Assembly: GCA_022606135.1 (NCBI GenBank) | Contig: JABYQN010000007.1 | Coordinates: 1,178,001 to 1,242,000, forward strand | Source: Fomes fomentarius | Lineage: Eukaryota; Basidiomycota; Agaricomycetes; Polyporales; Polyporaceae | Length of the DNA stretch: 64,000 nucleotides | Direction of reading: 5' to 3' | In this document: one piece after another, positions 33,487 to 45,056 of the stretch | How the letters are laid out: each line of letters starts with the position of its first letter | Numbering within the stretch: the stretch's first letter is position 1 | Notes under the pieces: generated by a model | The model's input: the letters and a program-made list of their open reading frames with translations, nothing else | The model's database searches: none | Told to the model about the DNA's origin: nothing | Position numbers and translations under genes: made by a program

Positions 33487-34661
33487 CTATTTGCGAGACC
33501 TGGTCGTTCGTGTACGACGTGCCGTGCGAGTTGGTTCCTGTCTGGCCTTGGCCTTGTCCTTCTCGGATGTATGGGTGCGTTTGCTACGACGAAGCACCGG
33601 CGGTTGAGCAGATGGAAGAGGGACGGGCGATCGTTTCTTTGGGGGAGGGTTACCCGCGGGACAGTGCCTCAGTGGACGATCCGTCGACTGAGGACGTATA
33701 ACCACCACACGCGCCCTTCGAAAGAGGATGATCGTGGACGACCCGGTCGTCGCACTCGAGGTGGTGTGTAGCCAGAAAAGTACCCCAGAAGTCGTCTAAG
33801 AAGTCAGGGTTCGCCCATCTTTCCCACCAGTCTAGCGATACGTGTTTGGGAGGGTGGTGGTAGTCCGTGACGGTAGTGAGCCACCCGCGTAGAGCAGCGG
33901 ACTTCCAATGAATTTTGTCGGTATAGAGACGCGTATGAGCGTTCATGACCTTTCCTTGTCCCCCCTGCCAGCGGTCAAGGTAAAGTTCCCTATACTGGAA
34001 AATCATCTTGATCACTAGTGCGATGTCCTCTTGGTCGCTCTCGTGTGGGAGCTAGAGAAGGCGAAAGTGGAGAATGACATAGAGTAACGACTCCATATCG
34101 TCTTGCAGTGTGTGTTGTCTCTCCTTGCTACGATACGATAGCATGAATATTGACATGAAAAGCCATGTATCCTGCAGAACAAACAGATTAGCCCGGCAAG
34201 ATAACTTAGGGACGAAGTACTTACTATTTACGGCGGATCCGAGCGCGGTTGCTTTACCCGATTCGTCGGTGCGACAGGACGCATCCCAGTCAACCAGGTA
34301 GCCTCTCCTAACAGATCGACCAGGCTCCCTGACCACCACGATATTTGCGAGACTTACGTCCCTATGACGGCGCGAGGCCTGAGCGTGAGCGTCACGCAAA
34401 ACAATCAGCTAGTTCGTGAACACTTCCACCAAGAGGCAGATAATCACCATGGAAGACATCGTAGGTGGCGTAAAGCAGCTCCTCGGACCCTCTGAAGCGT
34501 TGCAGACTGTATCCGATCGTGTCGAGAACAAGGCGGTAGTAGTGATATTGTTTGCCAAACTGACGCTTCTTGCCATGGACGCGGCACGTCCAGGGATCGT
34601 CAAAATAAACACCCAGCATGGTGGCTTGATATTCGTTTTCTTTCGTTCCAAATTCAGTCAT
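33487..34661 (-). pseudogene. FunK1-type fungal protein kinase, probably decayed
   Basis: Resembles the FunK1 kinase family expanded in basidiomycetes. From Met 34661 it reads MTEFGTKENEYQATMLGVYF, FGKQYHYYRLVLDTIGYSL and EELLYATYDVF, then the catalytic-loop region RRHRDVSLANIVVV, the Mg-binding-like GYLVDWDAS, DTWLFMSIFML and HTLQDDMESLLYVILHF. Right after that, an in-frame TAG (34052-34054) separates it from a same-frame continuation (ESDQEDIALVIKMIFQYREL to RVVHDHPLSKGACGGYTSS, 33650-34015). The basic tail LRRSKRTHTSEKDKAKARQE at 33487-33708 is in another frame. The intron before the HRD region also does not join in phase. A stop plus one or two frame shifts argue for a pseudogene; unusual splicing is the alternative. 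Confidence 0.65.
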
Positions 34662-34908
34662 CGTGACAAATAGGACTAACTGGCCAGACTATTTAGACAA
34701 TGCAACAGCGAGAAAGGCTTCAAGTCGGGGATGGCGTGCAGCTAGCTGGCTGTTGACACAAGGGACAGCGATGAACTTTCTTCGTCATTATAGAATGGTC
34801 GTGAAAACATGTTGAGCAATAAAACACAAACATAGCAAGATATAGCACAGAGATGAGATTCCGCTGACCACATATACGATGAAAGGGCCATGAGCGAACA
34901 TCATGAAC

Positions 34909-35866
<958 letters not shown>

Positions 35867-36053
35867 GGCTGTGGGAGGCAGGGCTCACGAGGGAAGGTAT
35901 AAACGATATATAGAGCACCCGAAGTGTGGGGAAAACGCCTCGCACGATCACGTGTGAGACGCGCCCCGTCGCGTCGTGGTTTGGGATCGATTCTTTTAAT
36001 TTCTGACCAACTCTTCTGTACGCTGCCACCAGCGCCCCCGCATCTGTCTCGGC
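35867..36053. promoter_or_regulatory. Divergent promoter between EBP-like gene and guanine deaminase
   Basis: 187 bp between opposite start codons. A TATAAA (35899-35904) and a TATATA (35907-35912) are both visible; either could serve as a TATA element for the minus-strand EBP-like gene about 35-45 bp before its ATG. Confidence 0.5.
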
Positions 36054-37677
36054 ATGCTTGTACAGGGAGACTTTGTGCACTCTGCACGAATTGGAGAGGT
36101 TGTAATCTTGCGGAATCACCTACTCAGTAAGGTGTCCAGCTCTGTGAAGCCTTATCGCTCAACGCTGTCGCTCCTGTAGGCGTGGATCACAAGGGATATA
36201 TAGAACATCTTGCAGAGGCCTCACATGCAGAATCACTTCTGATTTTGGAGCGCGATAAACCTATCCTCCTACCAAAAGGGTCTTTCTTGCTGCCGACATT
36301 CTGTGATTTACACCTACATGCTCCCCAATTCCTCTATCAAGGCACTGGTCTACACCTGCCTCTCATGGAGTGGCTCAGCCAGTATGCCTTCGAGGCGGAG
36401 GACAGGCTAGACGCAGACTCACAGCTTGCGGAGAAGGTCTACAGACGCTTGGCTGGACGATTGGTCGAGCATGGTACTGGAGCAGTCCTGCTCTTTGGCA
36501 CGATACGGACAGAGACGAAGTGAGTTGTAACCTCCTGCGGTATCCTACTATTAGATGGATATACTACCCTGATTACTTCCTCACGTTCACGCGCGCAGTC
36601 TCATTCTTGCCCGTGTGATGCAAGAAGCCGGTATCCGCGCCTTCGTAGGAAAGCTTTCCATGGATATTTCCTCACGACCCACATACGTCGAGGCTTCTGC
36701 CCATGCTTCCCTCGAGGCCGCACGAATATTCTGCGACCGATGTCTCGAGATCAGCTCTGGACTACCTACACATGAACAACTCGTTGTACCTGTCTTGACA
36801 CCACGGTTCGTCCCCACCTGTTCAAACGAACTCTTGTCGGGGCTAGGTGCACTTTCCGCGGAGAAGGGCTTGCGAGTCCAGAGCCATCTGGCGGAGGCTC
36901 ACGATCAGGTCAAACACGTCCTCGAAGAACGCGGCGCAGACGATATGGAATTATTTGCGCAGGTAAGCTGCACTGACCATACCTTCTTACCCTACTCACT
37001 TCGGGTGATCTCCGTAGAGTAATTTGTTGACTCCGCGGACCATCCAAGCGCACTGCACGTTCCTCACCCCGCCTTCTCTCGCACGACTCGCAGAGATAGG
37101 AACAGCAGTCGCCCACTGCCCACTCTCGAACGCGTACTTCTCGGCCGAGCCATTCCGCCTCCGCGAGGCACTGGACGCAGGCGTGCGCGTCGGACTCGGA
37201 ACGGACATTGCAGGTGGCTACTCCATAGACATCATGAACGCTATGCGCCAGGCTGTAGCAGTATCCCGCATGCGCGAGGGCACACGGATTCGCGGTCGTG
37301 CAGGGACGCTCGACGAGGATCACGAACGTGCACTGTCGATCGACTGGAAGGAAGCGTTGTTTCTTGCTACGAAGGGCGGGGCACAGGCCCTTGGTTTGCC
37401 GGAAGGAAGCGGGTCCTTTGTGGTGGGGGCACCTTTTGATGCGCAGTGCAGTGAGTAACCCTTGCATTAAGAGGAGCCCCACACAGATCTCCATCGTTTT
37501 ACAGTACAATTATTTGATGCTGGTAGCGGGGAAGGCATCGGGCCCATCGACCAACTCGAGGACCCTCGAGCAGGCGATCTTACATTGGAAGCAGTGGAGA
37601 AATGGTGGTGCTTAGGAGACGTCCGCAACCGAAGGGGCGCGTGGGTGCAAGGTAAGCCTGTTGGGTCTTGGAGATGA
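36054..37677 (+). CDS. GUD1: Guanine deaminase
   Basis: Amidohydrolase that converts guanine to xanthine and ammonia in purine catabolism, cytosolic. The first exon starts at 36054 (MLVQGDFVHSARIGEVVI) and splices in frame to SVDHKGYIEHLAEASHAES. The metal-binding motif is LPTFCDLHLHAPQFLYQG. Next come TGAVLLFGTIRTET-NLILA, GIRAFVGKLSMDIS, VLTPRFVPTCSNELL and GLRVQSHLAE (metal His). After an intron follow IQAHCTFLTPPSLARLAE, VAHCPLSNAYFSAEPFRLRE and VGLGTDIAGGYSIDIMNAMR, with the catalytic Asp in GTDIAGG. A last exon joins at QC-IQLFDAG and ends with GSWR and TGA 37675-37677. The full enzyme is present and the exon phases fit. Confidence 0.92.
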
Positions 37678-37782
37678 TGGAATTAGATATGTTGCGAGAG
37701 AAAGGATGAATTGGATACACCGATATATGATACATGGAATCTCCCACCAGAAAGACACTAGGAAGCCAAGGAATGAAGGAGA

Positions 37783-38969
37783 TCAACTAGTCATGTCCGC
37801 CTTCTCCAGCTCATCCCAAGACTGCATCCCGATAACCCCTGGTAGTTCAGCCCATAGCTTCTCCCGAAGTGCAAGAACGTCCCGCTTGAACCCTCTCCGA
37901 CATTTCGTGCATACATTCTGATCATCCGCAAGTTCATCGATGGCCTGCACTGTGTAATGCAGAGGTCCGGTCCGCACAACCCACGAGCGGGACAATCGGG
38001 ACCCTAGTCTCACGAATGCCTTCTGACACAGTCCCGATTGCCCTATACAGTCTCTCCCTGGTACCCGCTCACTGCATGTCTGTCGGATGAAGTTCAAGAT
38101 GACGTCTATTCGATGTTGAAACATGAGGGTGTAGTCCTGCATGTCCCGCGCCGAGATCTGGTTGGATGGCCGTGACGGATGCTCGACCTTAAGCTTTGGG
38201 TGATCGCCACGTAGAATATTTGGCAGGGTGTAGATGGAGAGGAAGTAGACTGCAGAAGGGATGATGGAGTTGACATGTGTCTCGCGCGCGAGGTTGAGGA
38301 CGTGCAGCGGGTGCACGTATGGGTAGGTGAGATCACCGACGAGTGGCGCCTTCACCGCTCGCTCGATAAACCGGTCGTGGCCCTGCAGCGTATGTGGCCA
38401 TGTCTCCAGGAGATGCTTGATGGCCTGCCGTCGCAGATGCGCGATGAAGTATTTTGTCGACAATCGGAGGATGCCCGCGACGTAGTAAAAATCTTGTAGG
38501 CCCTGGTGCTGAAACGAGCTAGGGACGAGGACAGACCAGAAGCACCACGAGAATCATTAACATAGGTAGAAGGAAGGGCATTCGTCACAATGAGATCGTC
38601 ATCAGACAGATGGGGCGGGTGCGACGCACCGCGTGCGGGGAGTGAGACTCACGCTCCGTCGTACAGCGCGCGGATGAGCGCACTCAACTCCGTCGGGAGG
38701 TCGTGCATGCGGACGACCTGGCATCCATCCGCCATCTCCACGTCCGGCGTGTTGGGAGTCGGCATCTCGAACATCGACTGGAACACCTCGGAATGTCGCG
38801 CAAGCATTCCTCTATGCACCTTGAACGCAACGGTCACTTCTGAGGCAGCGTCTTCAGCGAGCACGATGACATTGCCGTCGTCGAACCATGGTTCGCCGCG
38901 CTGGTTCAGTGGGATAGTCCCCCTGTGACCTAGGGGCATTGAAGGGGGCGACGATAGAGGCGTAGGCAA
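37783..38969 (-). CDS. BTB/POZ domain protein
   Basis: Basidiomycete BTB-domain protein of unknown partner; BTB domains mediate dimerisation or cullin-3 binding. The start at 38969 (MPTPLSSPPSMPLGHRGTIP) gives an exon with the BTB core GNVIVLAEDAASEVTVAFKV, HRGMLARHSEVFQSMFEMP, DGCQVVRMHDLPTELSALIR and ALYDGA. After an intron the second exon continues SFQHQGLQDFYYVAGILRLS, TKYFIAHLRRQAIKHLLETW, RETHVNSIIPSAVYFLSIYT and RDMQDYTLMFQHRID. Near the end it has a zinc-ligand-like NVCTKCRRGFKRDVLALREK, ending at 37783. It converges with guanine deaminase (about 105 bp between stops) and is divergent from MON1. Confidence 0.85.
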
Positions 38970-39157
38970 TGTTTATGGTGGAGATTGAGATAAATCAATG
39001 CAGTAAACGCTGAACACGACTTGCTTTCGTTCCGCCACCGCCTTGATCACGACGCACGCGCCATTCAACCTCCTTCAAACTAGGAAACTGTTCTCATTCC
39101 AGATCACGAAGACTAGAAGCTTGCCAAGCAATGTTATAGACCGCAACGCGCACCTTG
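38970..39157. promoter_or_regulatory. Divergent promoter between BTB gene and MON1
   Basis: 188 bp between opposite start codons; no specific element recognised. Confidence 0.45.
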
Positions 39158-41571
39158 ATGTCGCACACCCCTCGTAGCCCACGTTCTCGCACTCCGTCTC
39201 GAGTACCATCTCGTTCTAGCACTCCAGTCCCTGGTCTCTCACCATCGCGTCTCCCTGCACGCCCTGTGATTCATCCGGTGCCCTCCATATCATCTCTCAG
39301 GGTGTACAGCTATGGCTCCTCAGCTGTGCATACGCCGAACTCTATCGTTCCGCCCGGACAGCCCGAGGGAGGCGAGGGGAGCTCTGGCTCGTCCGTAGCC
39401 GACGGAATTCTAGTACAAGAATCCGATGCCGACATGGATATTGTTGATGGAGAGCAAGGGAGTCCCGGTGGACTGGTCGAGTTCCGCGCTGGGAACGAGG
39501 AGTCGAAGAAGAACTTGCGTGAACAGTTAAGACGGACACTCAGCAAGAAAGAATCCTCCACAGGCGAGTATCTGCACCATTTCCCCGTTGATAACCTCAT
39601 AAACCGATCGTTTATGCAACAGACATGTCGCCATTCAGGCGACACCACGACAAAGTGGCTTCTATGCAAGAGGTTGCGCATACACCAGGTCAGCAATACC
39701 TGTATTGATCATTCACCCATGTCCTTACTGTGTGGCACCATAGCGGAGCAGTATGTCCCTCGCCAGTACTTTGTTCTTACTGATGCCGGCAAACCTGTCT
39801 TCGTGAGGTACGAGTGTCGGCTCTAGAAGCAGTCAATCAACTTTTAACCCAACGCATAGCGATCAGGATGCAAATTCAGATAGTGTCACGTCGATGATAG
39901 GTATCATCCAGGCTCTCGTCTCTATCTTTCTCGATGATGGTGACAAGCTGCGCTGTATCAATGCGGGGAGCACACGGATAGTATTCCTCCTACGGCCACC
40001 ATTGTACTACGTCTGTGTGTCATCGTGGGGAGAACCCGAATCCGTCGTCAGTATGATCTCTCCACCGCTCATTGATGCACTCGCTGACGTTTGCGAAGCA
40101 AGACTAGGTTCCACCTTGAGTATCTCCATTTGCAGATCCTGAGTGTCGTATCTGCCCAACAATTGCGACGAATGTTTGAGCAACGACGTAATTTCGACCT
40201 TCGACGCCTTCTTGGAGGTGCGTTACCTCGACGCTGAGACAGTTTTTCGCTCATCCTCGCTCAGGCGCAGAGCCATTTTTGTACTCTCTCCTCTCGAGAC
40301 TTGAATGGGATCTGGCGATGAGCACCTCGTCACTCCATTGCCTGAAGCTTGACCCCGTGTTGAGGAAGTCCGTGGCCGATATCCTCGTCCCTACGTCTAA
40401 GATCAAGGTGTGTCCCATTCACGTCCACCCGGAATTGATTCTGAACTATGAACTTGTCGTGCAGGAGATGCTCTATGTGATACTAATCGCACAAGGTCGT
40501 GTAATCACACTGGTACGACCGAGGAAGCATTCCATACATCCATCTGGTATGAGACAATTTGCACGGAGTCGGTAGGATTGCACTCAACGTTCTACTAGAC
40601 CTCCATATTTTAATCAACACTATTCATTCGCCGTCGATCCTCAACAACTCGGCCGCAGCGTCGTGGCTCCCTGTCTGTCTCTCGAAGTTCAACTCCTCCG
40701 CCTTCGTGAATGCCTACGTCATGTTCCTGCCTAGGAGTGACAGTCAGGAAGCACCTCCGAAGGCCCCATCGGAGGGTGAAACCGAAAGCCTTACGGTCAT
40801 TACGGAGGAACAACCACCACCGCCGGCGGATGACGCAGCAAGCGCACGAAGCCTACCAGCCGGCATTGCAACGGATCGTTCACCCGAGATTGGTCTTGTA
40901 TGCGTCAGTGGGAGTGCAGACTTTGAGGCTGTGAGAGGGTGGTGCGACACCGTCTCGAATGTGAGTCTTGCCTCCTTGTGGTTCGGAGCGATGCGCTGAC
41001 ACGGCTGTGACCGTTGACGCAGAGACTTGCGAACGATGGCTTGTTGCAGAGGCTCACGGACGCTATCACCCAAGGTGAGACGGAGTACTCCGTCTCCAGC
41101 CTGAGTATTCCTGGGTTGAGGCACTTCGTCTACAAGTCACGCTCACACGTGCAAGTCACGATGCCCGTTTTCGAGGATCCGTACGACAAGCCAAATGATA
41201 AGCGGAGGTAAGCCGCTGCGTTCTACGCGGTCATCGTCGGTCTTGCTCACGCGGCCTCCAACCAGGCTCCTCACGCTGTATCAGACTCTCTTTGATGCGA
41301 TACATGCGAAGTCTGGGCAGGAACGCACCCTCAAGCTGCAATACGTCCGCACGAGTCAGGAGAGCGTTATGGGATGGGTGTGCCCTGTTCTACTCAGCTA
41401 TCGACCAATTGAGCTGATCGTGTGCTCTAGATAACACAGCCTTTCGAGCTGTACATCGCGCTGTCGCCGCGACTGCCAAAGAGCGCGGCTGTGGGCGCGG
41501 CCAATGCGATAGCGCGGTGGATACAGAAGGAAGAGAAGCAAGTGTTCCTAAGAGATGCGCCCGTGTTTTAA
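39158..41571 (+). CDS. MON1: Vacuolar fusion protein MON1
   Basis: Subunit of the Mon1-Ccz1 guanine nucleotide exchange factor that activates Rab7/Ypt7 on late endosomes and autophagosomes. The start at 39158 opens a Ser/Pro/Arg-rich disordered N-terminus. The longin-domain blocks are YVPRQYFVLTDAGKPVF, VTSMIGIIQALVSIFLDDGD, KLRCINAGSTRIVFLLRPPL and YYVCVSSWGEPESV. Further on are LLSRLEWDLAMSTSSLHCL, YVILIAQGRVITLVRPRKHS, DLHILINTIHSPSILNN, FNSSAFVNAYVMFLPR, LSIPGLRHFVYKSRSHVQVT and LLTLYQTLFDAIHA. The last exon reads ITQPFELYIALSPRLPKSAA and ends at TAA 41569-41571. An acidic/proline-rich insert near 40745-40850 interrupts the second domain. The gene is intact as far as I can splice it. Confidence 0.9.
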
Positions 41572-41886
41572 CCGACTCCTGCTGTCTCGAACAGAGCATA
41601 CTTTATAAGGCATACTCTCGCTTCTCGTTTCACGATGTAACTCAATGTGCCCTCGCCGCCCAGTTACGTTTGTGCTGCATATATTTACATCCTCTCAGCT
41701 CCTCAGGGACACGCGTTGAGTGAATGATATGGATGCTATGAAGTACTATATATGGGGACGAGGCCATACTATTTCATGATCTGTTCCCATTCTTATTCCT
41801 CTGAATAACTCCTCCCTTCCCCCTGCTCGCCCAATCGTCCGTCCAGAACCCCATCACCCATCAGGTCACTCGGCACACGAATACCG
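41572..41886. other. Intergenic region MON1 - DUF6535 gene
   Basis: 315 bp between genes read in the same direction; should hold the DUF6535 promoter. Nothing else seen. Confidence 0.45.
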
Positions 41887-44697
41887 ATGGCCTCGAAAGT
41901 TGAGCATTCTGCAAGTGAAGGGCCCACAATGGTGCGTGCAGTCAATTCTACATGTCCTGCACCGCTAATCTTGACCTTCGCAGTATGGACAAGATGTTCG
42001 TAATGACGCCTCCGAAGGTTGGAGGCGATGCACTCGCGTCCTCGAACAGCACAGCGACCAGCTGGTATATCGCTGGAAAGCCGAGATCGACATGTCCCTT
42101 GTCTTCGTACGTTGGCAACCGTAAATCGATGGCTCCATTGTTCACTATAGCATGAACAGGCCGGTCTGTTCTCGGCCGTACTGACAGCATTCATCGTGGA
42201 ATCCTACGAACTTCTCCAGCCCGATCAAGGCGAGGAGATCCTCAATGCCCTGAAGATGATATCTAGTCAGCTCAATGGGTTCACGATCAGTTCCCCTTTC
42301 GTCAATGCCACTGTTATGAGCAACCCTTCGGCCGTTGCGCCATTTACCCCTCCCCGCTACGCAGTATGGCTCAACACACTCTGGTTCTCCGCACTCATAT
42401 GCTCGCTTTCGGCGTCCTCCATCGCTATCACCGTGCGGCAATGGTTGCACCAATATACCGCTGGTGTTTCTGGAGACTCTCCGGAGATGGCCCGCGTGAG
42501 GCAATATCGCTACGAAAGCCTCTTGAGATGGCACGTAGGTGCAATTATCGCTGCCCTACCCATCCTCCTTCAATCGGCCCTTGCGTTGTTCCTTGCCGGA
42601 TTGCTGGGTCTCCTCTACTCGCTCCACCCAGTGGTTGCTGGAGTTTCCTCTGTCCTGATCGGGATGCTGGCCCTGTTATGGAGTGCGACCATCGTCTCCC
42701 ACTACGTGCACGAGCCCAAAGGTTGTGTTGGGATAGGCATGGGAAATTTCGGGGCGGTCTTACCTTCCCCAGAAAATTGACCTTTGGGGAAAGGTTGAAT
42801 TTCACTGTTATATGCAGCGCCTTTCACAGGGAGTGAAAGGAAACCTATAACATCATCGGTTACAGGGCCGGAAAGTATCACTTTCCCATCACTTTCCTGT
42901 GCTTGACCCAATATGGGTCGGTGGCAGCATTGAGAAAGGTTATGTTTTGCACCAAAGGACTCTGAGACAAACTTACCCGAGTCGGGAAAGTGTACCTTTT
43001 GCATCGGGCGTCAAATCGCCACGGTTTTTTCTAACATTGTCATGCATTTCCCCCCGTGCCCTGTCCGGTGTGAAAGGTTGCCAAACCTGCTCATGGAAAA
43101 CCATTGGCAAACTGTTGGGATAGTTTACCTTTCCCGTGAGAATATGATTTTGGGTAAGGTAAGACCGCCCCGAGATTTCCCATGCCTATCACAACACAAC
43201 CTTTGGGCTCGTGCACGTAGTGTCCCCCGCATTAATACCGGATTGCTTCTATCAATCGCTACAGTCTCTACTATTTTTCCAGCTCCTCCAGCTCCTGCGC
43301 CGGATGTTGTTACCATGGGTTCAACGAGTTTTGGTCCACATCTGCGGATGGACTGAGCTTCCATACCCCCGAACCTCTCCCAGCCTACGGGGGCTAGCTA
43401 GGCACATCGACTGGAGTTGGACGACCCGGGAAAGATTTCATGTGGAGGGTCAGAGATTCGTGTTGGATACTCGTCTTATATGGAGAGTCTTCGAGATAAC
43501 TTGGGACCATACCCTGTTGTCTCAGGCTGTGGCGCTACGGCCGGCACCGCGCAGGTGGCCAGATGTTACTCAGACTATTGATGACATCCTCTCGGAGGTT
43601 GGAAGGATGTACAACGGCTGCAACTTGGACTCCATCTTCGCCACGCCACAGCTGCCCTCCGACCAAAGAGCCCCATCTATCCCTTGGTGGTATCATGCGC
43701 ACCAGTTAGCTTATGCATTGTCGGCAATACCGGACTTGTTGCACCAAGTGAGGTCAGAATGGGGTGTACAAAGGCGCGTAGCGAATTCGGTATTGCTATC
43801 CATCCTCCACGTTTTCCCCAAACAGTTTTGCCTACATCCGGCTGTTGGTATGGAGACTGTCGTATCCGGTACCTTGGTGGTACAGTCTCTCGCTAAGCTA
43901 CATACCGGCGGCATCGCGCCCGCGGAGGCGTTCTGCAAACTTGTCAGCGTCTTAGGGGTTGAGCAGACTCACTTTCGAGGGTACTTGTGAAGGTGTGTCG
44001 AAAGTATTGTTTCCGATCATCACCGACGCTGACTAGAGCACCATCCTACTCCGGGTCCTCAGTGTTATCCACATTTCCTTCCAGTATCGGAGAATGGGAA
44101 CAGTCCATCGCGCATGATCGAGATGTCCTAGGGACGTACCTTTTTTGGGCCGCGAACGCAGTCATTCATCTTCTGCAAAAGCACTCCGAAGCCACATGCG
44201 ACTCTATCCAAGCCCAGGGGATGCTGGGTAAGGTGCTGCTCTCCATCACAACTTTCCTCTCTCACACCTTTTGGCGGAATGAGACGGATTGGCAGTGCAG
44301 AATGTTGCGGCAGCTTTGTTATCAATGCCTGGACCCCCCAGAAGAATTGGACACAAACCACCCTGCCTTTCTGCCGACCCTAGTACACTTATCCGGCACG
44401 ATGGACAGGACAGTCTCGCTTGCCATGGTGGATATTCTCCATGCTCTAGAAGAGGCATATGAAATATTCTGCCAAGGCGTTCTCATAGAGTACTCAAGCA
44501 GCGGGGGCCCGGATTTCTGGAGCCACGAATTAGACGCCCTCCGGCTCGCGATAGCCACCATCAAGACTAAGTTGTGTTCAGACCTGCACGCAATGGAAGC
44601 GCAGCCTGAGATCCATGCAACAACGAATGGCTCGAATCCGGTCGGTGCTAACATACAGGTGCCAACAGGAGCTGCTAGTACTTGCTGTTTTATTTGA
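41887..44697 (+). pseudogene. DUF6535 membrane protein gene interrupted by a 523-bp DNA transposon
   Basis: DUF6535 proteins are basidiomycete membrane proteins of unknown function. Exons: 41887-41931, 41984-42106, then 42160 onward, with the domain start MSLVFAGLFSAVLTAFIVES. Transmembrane helices include NTLWFSALICSLSASSIAIT and WHVGAIIAALPILLQSALAL. At 42700 a CACTA-ended element begins and a stop is met at 42778. Past the element, at 43226, the same reading frame resumes (PALIPDCFYQSLQSLLFFQL) and runs to a donor at 43980, with a last exon 44037-44697. Without the element and one target-site copy the exons total 2124 nt, an open frame of 707 codons plus stop. As it stands, translation would give about 262 residues. 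The intact reading ends in CCFI, a possible prenylation box. Confidence 0.8.
42700..43222. mobile_element. Non-autonomous CACTA-like (EnSpm/CMC) element, MITE-sized
   Basis: A 523-bp element with near-perfect terminal inverted repeats of about 73 bp (roughly three mismatches), starting CACTACGTGCACGAGCCC at 42700 and ending with its reverse complement at 43222. It is flanked by a 3-bp direct repeat TCC (42697-42699 and 43223-43225). The CACTA ends and 3-bp target duplication match the CACTA superfamily. The interior has several copies of a GGGAAAG/CTTTCCC-like motif in both orientations, as subterminal repeats often look, and no transposase frame. It must rely on an autonomous relative elsewhere. 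Confidence 0.85.
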
Positions 44698-45056
44698 CTA
44701 ATGCAGATAAGTCAGCGCGACGATAGTAGAGAAGGTTATACTGCAGTCGAATTGGGAAAGGTAAAGCATCAATCCATCCGGTGGTACGGTCCCCTCCCTG
44801 ACTGACTGGTCTAGTAGGCCCCGGTGATATGAATCCAACATAAATAGCAACTGCCGACTTGAGTTTTGGGTCCGCTACATTCCCCCGTATTCACCTGTTT
44901 TGTGTCTGACGTGTTCTGCTGACAGAATTCGCGAAAGGCTATGCGAGACAATTGCTTTGAGGGTTTCGAACTTGTTCAGGGATAGTCACTGGCACGATAC
45001 GAGCCAGAAAGAAGTACAATGTCCTGTAAACAGTATATGCTACATATCAAGATTGT
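44698..45056. other. Convergent 3' region
   Basis: About 360 bp between the DUF6535 stop and the UFD2 stop; no gene seen. Confidence 0.45.

Noticed and set aside
42579..43364. Possibility that the CACTA-ended element is a normal intron of the DUF6535 gene
   Set aside because: Inverted repeats and a 3-bp target duplication explain it better; splicing from GTGCAC in the left repeat to GTAG in the right repeat shifts the frame into a stop.
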